From contig NC_040032.1 of assembly GCF_000972845.2 (NCBI RefSeq), positions 15,651,358-15,715,357 on the forward strand: a DNA stretch of 64,000 nucleotides, given 5' to 3'. The notes under the pieces are model-generated. The model was not told the DNA's origin, did no database searches, and was given only the letters and a program-made list of their open reading frames with translations. The stretch comes from Larimichthys crocea (Eukaryota > Chordata > Actinopteri > Sciaenidae). Of this stretch, positions 36,101 to 48,889 are shown one piece after another (within the stretch, counting starts at the first letter, position 1; each line of letters starts with the position of its first letter). The translations under genes and the position numbers were made by a program.

Positions 36101-39100
36101 AACGCCCCAAATAAATAAATAAATAATTAGCTCAGGCAAGATCAGTCCAGGGTATACCCCACCTCTTGCCTAATGCCAGCTGGGATAGGCTCCAACACCC
36201 TGTGGCCCTAATAAGGATATGCGGTAACAGAAAATGGATGGATGGATGGATGGAAGATAGTCAAGGTTAATAGGTAATGGACAGCACATGGTTCTTACTG
36301 TAAATGCATCAATTGCAAGCCCAATCATGAAAATGTAAGTTTAACTATTCAACGGTGCAATAAATGTTGTAAAGGTCTCATTTCTTTGTCTGATGAATGA
36401 AGCGTTACAAACACCACACTCTACCTGCTGAAGTGACTCGAGTTTGGACAGTCACTACAGTGTACTATGCCGCAGGTCTGATGGCAAGTTAAAGGAGTGC
36501 GAATTGATATTGATTTTTTTTGATATGTGAATAAAACCCTGCTGACCCTGTCCACAGCTTTATTTTGCTGTATTTCTGCGGGGACGTCTGACTCTTTCTG
36601 CAAACTGGGAGCATGCAAATCACTGTCTCACACACTGACAATACAACATACAGCATACTAACCTTTCATCAAGAGTCATCACGTGTTACCCACTTACTCA
36701 GTAGCCTTTGTTGGCCAACATGCCAATTCATATCCGTAATAATCAACAGATGCATGACTTTCTTTTAATTCTGCGCTCTTCAGAACTCCCACCGCATTCA
36801 TCTTTCATGCGATTCTGAAGAACGTAGCACTTATTATTCACGAAAAGCCATTTAACTTATGAATTATTTCAGGCAAGCCGATGACACCTGAGACTGTATC
36901 ATCAGTTAGATTTTCCTTCATCTGACTGTATTAATTATGTAAATGTGATAAAATACAGCATTGAATGTTTCTTTCGAGGCTCAACAAATGGAATTTTTTT
37001 GAACAGTCTTTTGATCTAGGGAAACCGCAATCTCTGTTTTGGCATGAGATGGCAGTTTCAGACCAGATAAGTGCTTCTCATTATGCAAGAGCTCCCACTA
37101 GTGAATTATTTCGTGTCTACTGCTCTCTCCTTCACTTTGACATTTCTCTGTCTGCTGCACATGTGTCACGGGCTCTATTAAATGAGATGGATTATTATTA
37201 TTTTCGAGCACAAAGCATCTGAGCGAGCAAACTGAGCCAATGCACACAAAAAAATTAAAAAAAGAAGCTGAAGAACACTTTTTAATTGTGTTCAAGGAGA
37301 AAGGTCAGCACAAATACACAAATCTAAATAGCTTTCACACACTTAATTAGAATGGTGACTGTATCCGCTGCTTTATTGCTCAACCTCAGATCACACAGTG
37401 TTATGTACTTTCTAAGTACATAGCTCAAAGCACTCACTTCTTTGAACAACAGGTGGCAGCAGAGTACAATGTTTCCTGATACCATCAGCAGCTCGGGCTG
37501 TCTTTGCAAGCTCAATTTGCTCATGAATAAACACAATGTGAGCAAAAAATAACAACAGACGAGCAATGTAGGCCGAACTTAGTACTACACCACAACAGTA
37601 CACATCACTCAACCATGACCAGACTGTTCAGTGCACCGAATACTATGCACAAAAGTGGAATCAGTGTGTAAATATCAGAAAGTCAAACAATGAAGTTCAG
37701 AATTAAGGTAAGAGAATGAAACACACAGAGGAGGCGAGAGATAAAAATAAGTCCAGGAGAAGACGGTTACATAAAAGCGTGTAGTCAGGTGATGTAAAAA
37801 TTTTAAAAGCAGAGACACACACTTGTCGGCTTCAATCCACTGCTTTTACAGCCACGGACGAAGAGAGAGAGAGAGAACGAGAGGAGAAGGATGAGACATA
37901 GCTTCTGGGGAGAACAAATGCTGGACGGTTCTGTCATGTGTTAGATGCATGCTCGAAGTACACGGCCCATAGATATGAATCAGTCTCCAACAGTGTGCGA
38001 TGATGTGAATTTCACTGCAAGGTGATGCACTTAGTGACTTGGACAGTAAGAGCAAGGGACAGGTGCAGCTTAGGGATGAGTGGGTATCTGTCTTTCTAAG
38101 CTTTTCCTTGGTGCAGTGGAAAAACAATCGTATCTTTGAGAAGCACTGAGACGGCCCTGATTAAAGTCACTAATGACCTGTTAATGAATGCTAACGCAGG
38201 CGATTCCTGTGGATTCTTGTTCTGGACTTTAGTGCTGCCTTCGGCACAACTGATCAGGGCTTTCTTTCTCACTAGGCTGAGGCCATATCTGATTCATTAA
38301 ACTGGCAAGAAATAACACAGCAGTTGCTTTTTTTAATTTTTTTTTAAGGAAAACAAATGTCTGATAACACAACTTTCAATTTTTCATTAAGTTTAAGATT
38401 TTTCTTACATCGTAGAGATTGCAACAAAAGTATTTATAAAAGCAGAACTATGTGAAACAAGACTATAAAGTACAGCATACAAGTATAAACACTTAAAATA
38501 CAGCAGCCATCAGGGACCAGAGAGAATAATCGCAAGAGTCAAGTCAGTTTAAGGCCTGAGGTATATTACCACTGCTGTTTTCACAGCTCTGACACACCAG
38601 CTTGTAATGTTCAAAGGTCTGAAGATGAATAAACATGCTCCTGCATGTCTAAGTAGAGCATTTTAAAGGTTAACAGGTATTTTTTTTTTATGCGCATGGG
38701 AGCAAATATGCATAATAAACTAAACTACTGGAGATGCGTGTGTGTGTGCTGAAGACAAGGGACTTCAATTTTTCAGTCTACTTGATATGCTTGCGTGTGA
38801 AGCTGAATATGCATGTGTGCACAAGCCTTCTTCCATGCATATGATAGCACGCAGGTCCTCTGCACAATTTGCATGATGTATCGTTTTCCATGTCACACGA
38901 CATTGGCATTTATAAATTTGCATGGGGGTTTTGCAGATATTACCAAGTAAATGAAGCGCTCACTCCCTTTGGTTGAGAATGTATGTGCTGACACAATAAG
39001 AGGAACACATTTACAATTTATGATGCAACCTTACACAATAGTCTTAAAATAAACACTCAAATATTTTTTATTTTTATGTCTTATATATATGTAAATATTC

Positions 39101-42100
39101 AGATTTTCCTTACTAAATCACATTGTGCTAGACTAGTATTTTTTGGTGTCTCCACCTAATTAAAATGTATATTTTACATATGCAAACATGGGCATGTTCA
39201 TGTGAGATATTCATATTATCTCTGTAAAATATTGGTTTGGGGTTGGTGTGGGGAATAAACTGGTGCGTGGTTTGGTGAAGCAACGCAATGGATTGTCGAT
39301 CAGAACACTGCACAAACACAGGGGATCCGATTGAGTCTCATTTATTGTTGGCTGATTGTTTTCTGGTGGAAAGGAGAAATAATAGAACAGCAACATATTA
39401 ATCCACACAACTCAAACTTAAGGGTCAATTAACAATTGAACAAAGATACTTAATCTAAACAAATCTTAAGACAATGGAGAAATCAACATTTATACTATAA
39501 ATTTACCTACTGAATATACTATGAGTGTGTGGAACAAAAAGGGATGACTCACATCAAATACGCAGCTCAAACATTGAGAATAAGTGAAGGTGAGGATGAG
39601 GCCAGCCAGCTCCTTTGTTCTCTATCAAGGACAAAAGGCCTCACACAGGTGAGCTGGCTGCCTAAATAGACTTGAGATATTCACCCTCCATTCATGTGAA
39701 GTGAAAAGAGGCAGGGATTTTTCTACACACATTAACAGTAAAAAAAAAATCCACTGTGGCTTGAAATGAAAGAATCAATGGACCCTATTTTAGATAATTT
39801 AAAACTTAATATTTTGAGGCACTTAATTAACTCAGTGACATTCAATTATGGAAGTGAATGAGGACACAGCCTATGCGCTGCCCAATGCACAAGCATCTTA
39901 ACCTTGAAGTTACAAAAGGGCAGCGCAATCGGCACAAAAGAAGGAGAGAGGCAGCAAACATGTGCGGAGGCTCGGTCTTAAGGGACTGGATCTTCAATGG
40001 AATTTACACTCTTTCATCAACTACCTTTGAGGACACACAGGGGAAAATAGCTGGCATCTACAAAAGTGACTAATGAAAAAACCCCGTGCCCTTGAATCAG
40101 TAACTTGTGTACTTAAGTCACACTGTGGATTAATTTATTTATTTTTTAGCGTGGGAGAGCTTCTTTCAAGCTGTCTTTTGCTCTTATGCTGCCCACGCCA
40201 AGTCAAGAAGCCACTCCTTAATGAACATTTAAAGTATCTATATAAACTGTTGCCTCTGCACACAGGACAACATCGAAATGTCAATACATCACCGCTTAAA
40301 TCTGGTAATTAGTCCAAGTCTTTGAAGATTAGTCCCTGGCTGTAAAAAGTAGGTTTGGAATTGCATATTTCTTTCTTACATAAACGGACGGATCGTCCAG
40401 AGTCCCTCCGTTTTTAGACACTAAAGACTTGTGGCTGCGGTGCATGACCCAGATTGTCAACCCATGCAGCCATAAGTAGGCTATATTATTTCTAGAATAG
40501 CACAGTAGATGACAAAGCCACGAGTTTAGAACGCATCTCAGCAGCTTTTATGACATTGCATTACAATTTTACTTTTTCATGTCAAAGGAACACTGTAACT
40601 GTCAGGTGATCATTGTTGTTGATCAGTGTGAAGGTAAAACAGAGAACAACACTGGATGGATTTCTGCTTTATATGGGAAGCAGTGCTCCTGACAATTGCA
40701 TATTCATATTTGTGACAGAAACTGTAGAAAATGCCTGAATAGGATCATCATACAAGATACTATTGGGTAGTGTTCTTGCAACTAACTTGCTACTTTGGAA
40801 TATATTTTTAGGTTTTACATATATCTATATGTCTTTTTGTGACATTCCTGCCTGATGTGGTTGTTTCTTTTTGTGTGTTTGCTGTCAAGTTCGGTTTATT
40901 TCTCTGTAAGAAATCAATTCCTGGCAGTGGTTGTCCTTGCAAAGCCTAGAGCTAGATGGTATCCAAATATTCTTGGTTGGAAAATAAGCATTTGGTGTCT
41001 GCATGTCTATTCAAGGAGACAAAAGGTGGGAAAAATGCAGAAAGAAAGAAAGATCCACGACCCACAGTGAGTTGAAAAGAAGCACCACCTGCACAAATAT
41101 TTCATATGCCACATTTGTGTTTAGGTTTCATCTTTAAATTTATATCAGAACAGAGAAACGTGTTTTATCAGTCGTGACTGACTTGCAGGTGCACTCTGAC
41201 TCTGACTCAGCATTTGTATTTTCTGCTGTTGAGGTGAAAAGTAACTTCGAACAACAGGACGATGGAAGTCGTGAGGAGGAGAGAGAGCCAGGGCTTTTAA
41301 CACGAAGGTGATAAACATCAAAATGTTGAGAATGCATCGCAACTGTTGCTCAGGGGATGTGCGGATGGCGCACACGTGACGTCACTCTTCAGCTCTTACC
41401 CAGATCATACAGGAAACCTAATCCAAACCCAACAATTCCTTTTAAATCCCTTTTTACTGCAAACAAATCAGCACTTTCCACAAAACAAACCTCTTGCATG
41501 ATGTACCTGTCCATCACACCCTGCGTGTTACTCATCCCTGGTGTGAAGGAGATCTGTGCTTGCACATGTGACAGTGAATAGAATATGTTTCCAGGGAAGG
41601 TCTAGTAGTAGATCGAATAAATGTGTAAAAAATAAAAACATAAACTGGAAAAATTTTGCATGGCTGACCTTCAACTCGTGAATGTTGGATCTCTATGTCA
41701 AATTAAGCTGTTTTGCAGGAGTGATGCGATTTTCCTTCTCAGTTTGTTTCTCTTGAAGCTGTTTTAAAATCCACAAAGATGTGAAAATATCCCATATTTT
41801 ACAAGGAAACATCGGGTGAGGGAAAAAATTGAGAAAAGTCCCAAATTCTTTTCTCATTTTTTTGTGAATAATTTCAGAAATATCTTATCAACCCACCTCT
41901 GAGAGTCCCTAACAAGCCCCCTCAGTGCCTCTGTTTATATATATATATAGTATAAATTATATATATATATATCCCGCTACCACCAACATAGCACCAGTTA
42001 CAGTATTTCACACTATCCCAGTGTCCAAAACTCAACAAATGTTAATCCTGACAGACATTAGCATTTCAAACTCAGTTTGCAGCTTCAATTGCTGGTATTT

Positions 42101-42527
42101 AGACTGAAAATAGGCATGTGACTATGTTACATTTAAGCATGACTACACCACCAAATAATATTGTTTTTATATAGCTGAAGCTCTTATACACTTACACTTG
42201 CAAAGCAAAGGCAATGAATAGACACCTGTGGGAACTGAATTCGACCTTGACCACAATATACAGTATATCACAATATATCAAAACTCAATAGAGGCATGCA
42301 AATAAAATCTATACACACTTTTTTTTTTGCATAATCACTGTATTCAATCAAGTACACAAAAACATAAACTGTTTAAATGCACATTAAAGTGAAAGATTTG
42401 ATGTACGTGTGTTTGTGTCAGAGTAGAAAGCCACGGTACCTTTTGTGAGGGTTCCTGAGACCAATCTCTGCAAGGACTGGATTAACTTGAGAACCCCCTG
42501 TCTGCAGCGGCTGGTACAGCCAGCCAT
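27458..42527 (-). CDS. kcnip1: Kv-channel-interacting protein 1, KChIP1 (8 coding exons, 225 aa)
   Basis: KChIPs are EF-hand calcium sensors of the recoverin/NCS family that bind the N-terminus of Kv4 channels and tune A-type potassium current. Exons in transcript order are 42527-42440, 29779-29655, 29107-29038, 28957-28887, 28791-28684, 28595-28491, 28046-27984 and 27505-27458. All junctions are GT-AG and in frame, giving 225 aa. Exon 1 encodes [15 protein letters not shown]... and TLTK, matching the short alternative N-terminus of mammalian KChIP1 (MSGCSKRC...TLSK). The core reads [19 protein letters not shown], then [15 protein letters not shown]-1 is degenerate as in the family. EF-2 is [12 protein letters not shown] (108-119), EF-3 [12 protein letters not shown] (144-155) and EF-4 [12 protein letters not shown] (192-203). 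The end is [18 protein letters not shown] and [16 protein letters not shown] point to KCNIP1 rather than KCNIP2 or KCNIP4. Being next to npm1 agrees with human 5q35. Other first exons (long isoform) were not found. Confidence 0.95.
29797..29836. repeat. (GA)n microsatellite next to kcnip1 exon 2
   Basis: A near-perfect GA tract, which is (CT)n on the kcnip1 strand. It ends 17 bases before the splice acceptor of coding exon 2, in the branch-point/polypyrimidine zone. Confidence 0.95.
32657..32705 (+). repeat. LINE/SINE 3' tail
   Basis: 'attccccctcgtgcggatca' then 'ctaaagtctattctatctta' is a decayed form of the (TTATC)n-tailed LINE 3' end also seen at 9911-9957 and 23400-23445. Confidence 0.55.
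33028..33105. repeat. (CTCA)n followed by (CA)n microsatellites
   Basis: A CTCA tetranucleotide run at about 33030-33055 is followed by a CA dinucleotide run at about 33071-33103. They generate a 116-codon frame ending in Thr-His repeats that is not a gene. Confidence 0.95.
35928..36123 (+). mobile_element. tRNA-derived SINE with 17-bp target-site duplication
   Basis: The head contains an RNA polymerase III A-box-like stretch (ggtagcgtagtgggttaag, about 35937-35955) and a B box (gagttcgaatccc, about 35997-36009), as in tRNA-derived SINEs. The body ends with an (AAAT)n tail. The 17-base sequence taattagctcaggcaag occurs exactly at 35911-35927 and 36124-36140 as a target-site duplication. The perfect duplication implies a recent insertion. 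It landed beside or in an older GGAT-tailed element. Confidence 0.93.
36141..36256 (+). mobile_element. GGAT-tailed teleost element, 3' part
   Basis: 'ccagggtataccccacctct', 'gccagctgggataggctcca' and a (GGAT)n tail place this in the family of 24788-24998. Its 5' part may lie before the SINE but is not recognisable. Confidence 0.75.
38148..38290 (+). mobile_element. LINE reverse transcriptase fragment
   Basis: The translation reads [18 protein letters not shown], then a shifted equivalent of LVLLDLSAAFDT ('ctggactttagtgctgcctt'). This is the first catalytic-aspartate block of L2/CR1-type LINE reverse transcriptase. A frameshift between the two parts shows it is dead. It lies antisense inside kcnip1 intron 1. 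Confidence 0.75.
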
Positions 42528-43440
42528 CCTGAGGTAGAGGCAGGGGTCCGACAAGGCTGAAGCTTCACCAGAGAGAAACTGTTTCCTCCAATATATGTTT
42601 AAAACTGGCAAATGTCCCTTCAGGAGATACTGCTGTATTGTGGGGTCCTTATTGCAAAGAGGAATCTGCCTCAGTCGTGTTTGTGATGTGACATCTTGCA
42701 GTTCTTTAAGGGGATCTTTGTGGAGGGGGAAAAAAGTATGAACTGATTTGAAAAATTGAAGCTTATTATATTATTGTAGCTTAAAAACAAAACAATGTAT
42801 ATTCGCTTTCAGTCTCTGTTCACTCAAGTGTATTACATTCAGTCAGAAAGTGATGCTCACTCAAAAACAGGCACATACACACAAACACACACACACTGTG
42901 GTGAACTTTGAGCCAAAAGAACCAGATGGGCAGATATGTTGGTTGGAAATAAAAATCCAGACCTGCATGTCAAACTTTTAAAAAAAGCAAACTTGTGTTC
43001 CACACCAACGTGAGGCAGAAGAGAAATTATTAAACAGACTCCCAAAGTAGAACGTGGAGAGCTGGAAGTTCTGCTGTTCGTCCGGGAAAAAGCAGAGGAC
43101 CACGTCCGGTTCTTCTCACCTACTCTCCGTATTTGTCTGATCTCTCTCCTTCTCTCTGTCTTCTCTTCTGTCTTGTGGTCTTGTGAGGCAACACCTTCTC
43201 CTCTGGTGTATATTTCTGTGTGAGGTCTTCCTCTGAGCTGCAGTGGGAGCCCTGCGGCTGTGGTTTGTAGAGGAGCTCTGCTCTGGTGCTCTCAGCAGAT
43301 CTCTACTGCAGAGAGTGCCAGCAGCCACCACTGTACCCGCCCTCCTCTTCTCAAGCTCCCTCCTCCTGTCTTGCATTTGTGCCTCCTCACTCTCAGTCTG
43401 GCTAATGCTCAACTGCTTTTAGAGCCCTACACGTTTGCAT
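42528..43440 (-). promoter_or_regulatory. Region upstream of the kcnip1 short first exon
   Basis: A kcnip1 5' UTR and promoter should lie here. The block 43040-43420 is GC-richer than its surroundings and, on the minus strand, contains a good donor (gagagtag|gtgaga, near 43118-43125). That could mark a non-coding exon upstream of the coding one. A 98-codon Arg/Glu-rich minus-strand frame (43116-43412) looks like leader or low-complexity sequence, not protein. No convincing acceptor for the coding exon was pinned down. Confidence 0.4.
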
Positions 43441-43547
43441 GATCTACAATCCAGCAGATTGCGAGTTGTAAAAAGAAATGGTGGTGATTTAAAGTTGGCG
43501 GTTCATGGTTTAAGGCTAGACCTCATATGTCTGTGGCAAATAAATGC

Positions 43548-43871
43548 AATCTAATATTACTAACTAGTCCAACAGCAAGAGATCCAGTCTGCCTTTCAGC
43601 CTTTTATTTCATGAATCTCTCACCAATGACTAAAAGCCAGCTAAGTCAGCCTCTTGATCGGTCACTCTTAATTTTTTTCTTCTCTGCTATGACAGAGGCT
43701 GCTAAGCCTGATTACAATGCCAGCTCCGGTTCTGGCATGACACTGGTTCCTATCCCCATCAGCATTCCCCTTAGGCCTGAAAATGGTGGTCCTCTTCTTG
43801 GTGGTCCAAAATACCTATACAACTCTGAGCTTACAGCCCGGCTAACAAACTGAGCTAACATTAACTAACAG
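43548..43871 (+). repeat. Unnamed interspersed repeat, copy 1
   Basis: Aligns with 60011-60361. Shared blocks in the same order are 'actagtccaac', 'ctttcag(c/t)cttttatttca', 'ccaatgactaaaag', 'gtcctcttcttggtggtc' (weak) and 'gctaacaaa(c)tgagct(a/g)acatta'. Copies are diverged. The family is not recognised. The plus-strand 108-codon frame here is part of the repeat. Confidence 0.7.
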
Positions 43872-46430
43872 CAGCTACACTGTCCACCAGGAAACTCTGT
43901 AAATCAGAAGCAGAGGGGAAACCAGAAAACATTTTTTTTCCATGAAATGTGATCAAGTTTCACCGAAATCAGCGAAATGGTTGGTGGTGTGTGACTGTGA
44001 TGTTTACACTTGCTCAAGTATGTATCAAAAAGTGACAACTGCTGCATATATTCATCGTAAAATTTTAAAAAATAATTTGCAAAAGAAAAAATATGGTACA
44101 CAAAACCCTGTCTAAAAATATGTTGTGCAACAGAGGCTATCCCAGAATAATGGCTGTCTACAGCAATTATATTAATCACCATCATCATTGTTATCCGTAC
44201 AGCTATGGCAGGAAATCTATAATCCTGAATGCACATTTTTGTCACTATGGTGATCAGACACCCACAAGAACCGAGGCGCTATCACTGCTGAAATAGCACC
44301 AAATGGCCTGTGCCAAATCCACACATATGCAAGCAAAAAACAGTCTACTCTGTCACAAATTGACTCTAAGACAGGTTATGTAAGCCTGCAGTTTGCTTCT
44401 GGAGACAGAGCTTTTTGTTTCTCACTCCACTGAACTGGGGAAAATACTCATGGAGAGCATGACGCAGTGCTCCCTCCGTTTACCCCCCCCCCTCCCATCG
44501 TCCTCTGTCTTGTCTATATTTAATGCCGATAGATTCCATTCATCTCCTCACACACACAGGCGCCGTTGTGTTTCAGGAGGTTTCTCTCCTACAGTATCTC
44601 TATATTTAAATGTCACATGTAAATAAATAAAAAAACTGCAAAAGGGAGACCTTCGTGACTTGAGGTGGTTGTTTGCACAATCCTGTTTCAATCCCAAGAG
44701 GGGGGCACTTTAGTCACACAGTTTGCAGAGTAGAAAATAGCAGCACAGCATTAGCCGTGATTGTGCTGTTAATGTAAACGTAATTACATTATCAACAGCA
44801 TATAATATAAATGAATGATACTTTGATTTTTTGTTGCACTTAGTCCAGTGAACTTTTTTCCTGTTTTAACAAGCCTTTATTGTGAAAGGGCAACAGGAGG
44901 TAGGTCTGTATATTGCTGCCAAGCCTAAAAACACACTTTACGTATCGCTCGCTGATTTTAAAGAACGACTGCACATCACATATGACATAATTAGACGTTG
45001 CCTAAATCTCTTTCACGATGCGTCATATTTTACAAGCTGATGATCTGTTAAATGTAAAATCTTGATCTTAAAAGTAACACAGCGGAGAAGTAAAAAGTAA
45101 CCTCAACTATAAACACTTCCGTTAAGTAAACTGCACTCAAGTAGTACACTAGTACATCACCAAGTCTATAAATTGCATTCTCATTTGCTCATGCACCCCC
45201 CCCCCACTTTATGTAAATATGTCTGACCCCTGGAGACCATTAGCAGGCATGGCAATGTCAACAAACATACCCCGGATAATTCACTGGTCTAATTTCTGCA
45301 TCACATCTGGGGTCTTCTCTCTATAGCACTGTCAACTTGTTTATGCAGCGCCTCATCACAAGCCTTGACGTACTTTATTATGTAGCATATTGCATCCCAA
45401 TAAACCTATAAAGCTAATCATTGGGCCAGTGTACCATTCTCAAACATGACGTACGTTCTTGAAAACATGCTCTCTAATGTATTTTTTTCCATTTTCTTTT
45501 ATAGCCCTGTCCTACTTGTGATCACTAGAAAGCCGAGAGAAGGCGCAGAAGAAGAAAAAAAAAGAAAGAAAGTTCATTAAACCTACATGAAAAATACCAG
45601 TGTCCATGGTGATATGGAGATATTAATAAATGAGCTCAAAACTGTTTCTTTGCCACTTGTTTGGGGGAAATATTGTTGCCATAGTGAAGCAGTGTAGAAG
45701 AAGAGGAAACAAGAAGATGGAAATGTCTATGGGTTTATTGAGAAATAAGCTTCTCATGTTTAGTATATATAGATATTAACTTGTTTTTCTTTGAAAGTCA
45801 GACCCAATTTTGATTCATTCATTCATTTTCATACTTCAGATGAGAGAAGCCACAAATTTTCCTTTCCTCAGGGCTGGCTGTTTAGTGCTGTCGGTATAAA
45901 AAACGCTGCTGGGTACAGGCAGACACTGATCCCTGCAGCAGTACTGCGTTGCCTTTTACACTCAGATGTTAAGTCTCCCAAGAACCGCCCGCACTGAGCA
46001 TGCTCAGACAAACCCGCTCCCGGATCTCTAGACGGGAGTTTAGCAGTCATCCGCACACGGATGGATGAGAAGTGACAAGAACAGTGGGAGGCCATGAAGA
46101 CGAGATATCTGGCAATGTGAAGCAAAGCCAACAGCTGCTTCAGCAGTACGAGACCCACACACTAACTTACACCCACACACACACAAAAACCCATACACAT
46201 GCAGCAAGAAAGCTGTAACACAAAATCCTTTCAGAGTATTTTTAAGGGGTTTAGAGTCTCTTACAATGACAATATTGATGTTTATCAGCTATAATGATTA
46301 CCATGTTCACCATGTATCTACAAAGTCATCAACATATGTTCAATTTCACAAGAATGTGTTAGCTCAGACATATTTGTTTGGAAATTATGAACTAGATTTC
46401 ACACACAGTATGAAGTACAGTATCTTACAG
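43872..46430. other. Intergenic, no gene seen
   Basis: No exon structure is seen. A decayed copy of the 'aagtaaaaagtaac / actcaagtagtac' repeat lies at about 45060-45150, related to 62410-62760 in reverse orientation. A GC-richer stretch with a TATA-like box (ggtataaaaaac) lies at 45890-46060 and is unassigned. Confidence 0.5.
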
Positions 46431-46680
46431 GGGCAGTGTGTAGGATTTAGTAGCAACTATAGGGCCTAATTGCAAATCCATCATTTTGCCCTCTCCTTTC
46501 TTGTGTGAAGGAGAAACTATAGTGGCTATGAAATGAAAAAAACATGGAAGACCCCACCTAGAGTCAAGTATTAGTTTGTCCGTTCTGGGCTACTGTAGAA
46601 ACCTGGTGGTTTAACATGGTAGACTCTGTGGATGAGGACCTGCGTTATCTGTAGATGTACTAGATAAAACACAACAATTT
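46431..46680 (+). mobile_element. Short TIR element (MITE-like), copy C
   Basis: Begins 'gggcagtgtgtaggatttag', contains 'gtccgttctgggctactgta' and 'gaggacctgcgttatctgta', and matches copies A (185-472) and B (6988-7223). The right end is decayed. Confidence 0.75.
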
Positions 46681-48889
46681 CTTTTACTTGATTGTGATGC
46701 TATCATGGGGACCATACATTGTATGACTGATGTGGTGCTGGCATGGCTAAACAAAGCTGAATCAACATTTTACTTAAGGAGGAAATGTTCAGGAACAGTT
46801 CGGCTGAGCTTGGCTCCACCTCCGTGCAGCTGGCACTGACGTGGGTACGATAAAGAAATGCAGAGAAAGCTGAATCTGCATAAATTAGATGGGTGTTTTG
46901 TACTGCACGCTCATATAGAGACACAGCACAAGGTACAAACATGATTTATCATAAAGCCTTTTGGGCGCAAACACATGAAATTAGAAATGGGTGCTGACAT
47001 TTAAAATATATAAACACAAAGTAACATGTCTTTTATTTGCTTTGTGTTGAGTCTAACCAAAAAAGCAAACCTCCACAAAATTCGCTGCACCCAGTGCAGC
47101 CTGCGGAAGAAATTTCTTTAATTATCCATGGCAACTGCTGTCCTGTTCAGGTCCGCTGGGAGAAATTAGGACGTGTGACTTAACAAACACCAGCCTGCAC
47201 GGCAATCCAACACAGTGGCAGTTGTATATACAACACAGCAAGCTCAAATGGTTTGAGAGAAACCAAACAGGAATCCTTTTTTTTTCCCACTTCGCACCTC
47301 ACCACCTACCTTCACTCCTACTCAGTTGCATAATGTAATTTAAAAAGCTCTCATCACACAGAGATATAGATAAATACATAAACAAACAAATAAAACCAAG
47401 ATGATCCAAAGACGACTAAACTGAACAATGAGTGACCTACATTTGTTAACCCTTTCTGAATCAGTGTTTGATCAATTCTGGAGAAATAAATTTAGAATAT
47501 ATGCAACACCGTCCTAAAACAATGATGTCCTTATTTCCTTCAACCAGTCATTTCCTTGAAATAGTTCCACGTCCCCTTCCTGTTCCGCTCGATCTTTGTG
47601 CTGAGGAGAGTCCTCGTGGACTCAAACGTCTCCACCTTCGCTGTGCACCTTAATTAGTTTTAATAAAGAAATAATCAGAGTTTAGTCATTTTTCTCCTCC
47701 CAAATCTCAAAGCTGATTCTCTCTCTCTCTCCCCGTCATTAACATTTATGAGGCTTTTTTTGGATTCAAACTCTCAGCCTGACCCTTTAAGGACATGCTG
47801 CCACGCTGACATGAGTACTGTCTGCTCCAGATAGTCCAGAACATATGTTGTCTATGTATCTTTCAGGAACCTTACAGAAATATCACCCAGTACAGTGTTT
47901 CTTTCTTCTGTGTAGTCCATCAACAAGACTTTTTTCTTGACACCACGCTTAAGTGCACAAGTGAAGCCTGCAGTGTGAAAACTAGTTCATGCTGCCATCT
48001 GGTGGAAACAACAGAGACCGAGCAACATCTCTGTGAATTCACTCTGTGGATCCACATTGTTTGTGGCAATTTTCTAAATGAGTTTATTAAGTGCGTACAC
48101 CATGTAAGAGTTGAGACAGGGCTCCCCTACAAGACCACAAACCAACTAAGTGCACCCAATTCCCTGGGAACCCTGAGGATCTTTATCACCTGGGGAAGTT
48201 ACAATCTTTGCCTCTAATAACGCCCCGAGTTCCTGCCACCTCTCCACACTTTTACCTTTGAGAAAAATTGAAGTCCACTCACACACACAATGGCAGTCTG
48301 GCTGAGCAGTAAGCACGCCACTGCTACAGTGCAATTGTTTGCAGCAGCGGGCTTTTTGTCAGTGATTTCTTTGGCCCTGTGTTGAATACACTCCTCCTAC
48401 TCATACTCCAAAGGCAGAGAAGTGTTCAGTACTCAGACAAAGACCTCTATCACACAGAGTGTGAGTCAGTTTTCCCCGCACTCAATGTAAAAAAAAAAAA
48501 AGACATACCTGTGTTCCCAGTTTCTAAGTTAGTATCATTGGAGTCAAAGTCAACAGGTATATTTTTACAAGAACGCATGATTTCAAACATTTCGAACAAC
48601 TAACGCATGAAGACTTTTCTGCATATCAGGAATTGCTTTGTCATTTTGTCAGATATGCTTATGCTGATAAAATATGCTGACTAAACATGGCTTGTGTATG
48701 TCACTTTTGGCCAATGATGTTCGCTCACACCAATGAAGTGCAGCATGAGCGATGGGATGAATATTGCAGCTCATTAATGGTCAAAGGTGTCATTATTACT
48801 AAAGGTTTATAGAACTGTTAAGTAGATTTTGTTCATTACATCTCCAGGACTTACTTAAATCTCTAAATAGCAAAAATGTAATAAATAAT
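46681..48889. other. Intergenic, no gene seen
   Basis: AT-rich sequence with only short frames. Nothing is supported. Confidence 0.6.

Larger units (their letters stand above)
29780..42439 (-). other. kcnip1 intron 1 (12.7 kb)
   Basis: A single large intron between the short first exon and the shared core exons. It contains microsatellites (33028-33105), a LINE tail (32657-32705), a SINE with target duplication (35911-36140), a LINE fragment (38148-38290) and several complex AT-rich stretches that could be conserved non-coding elements (about 30540-30780, 34200-34520, 35090-35200, 36770-36960, 38690-38950). No other coding exon is seen on either strand. Confidence 0.75.

Noticed and set aside
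43116..43412. 98-codon Arg/Glu-rich minus-strand frame upstream of kcnip1
   Set aside because: Low-complexity translation of a pyrimidine-rich region. More likely kcnip1 leader or promoter; does not match any KChIP N-terminus I know.
45868..46158. Possible alternative kcnip1 first exon (minus strand, GC-richer)
   Set aside because: The translation resembles no KChIP N-terminus and no donor in the right phase was found.
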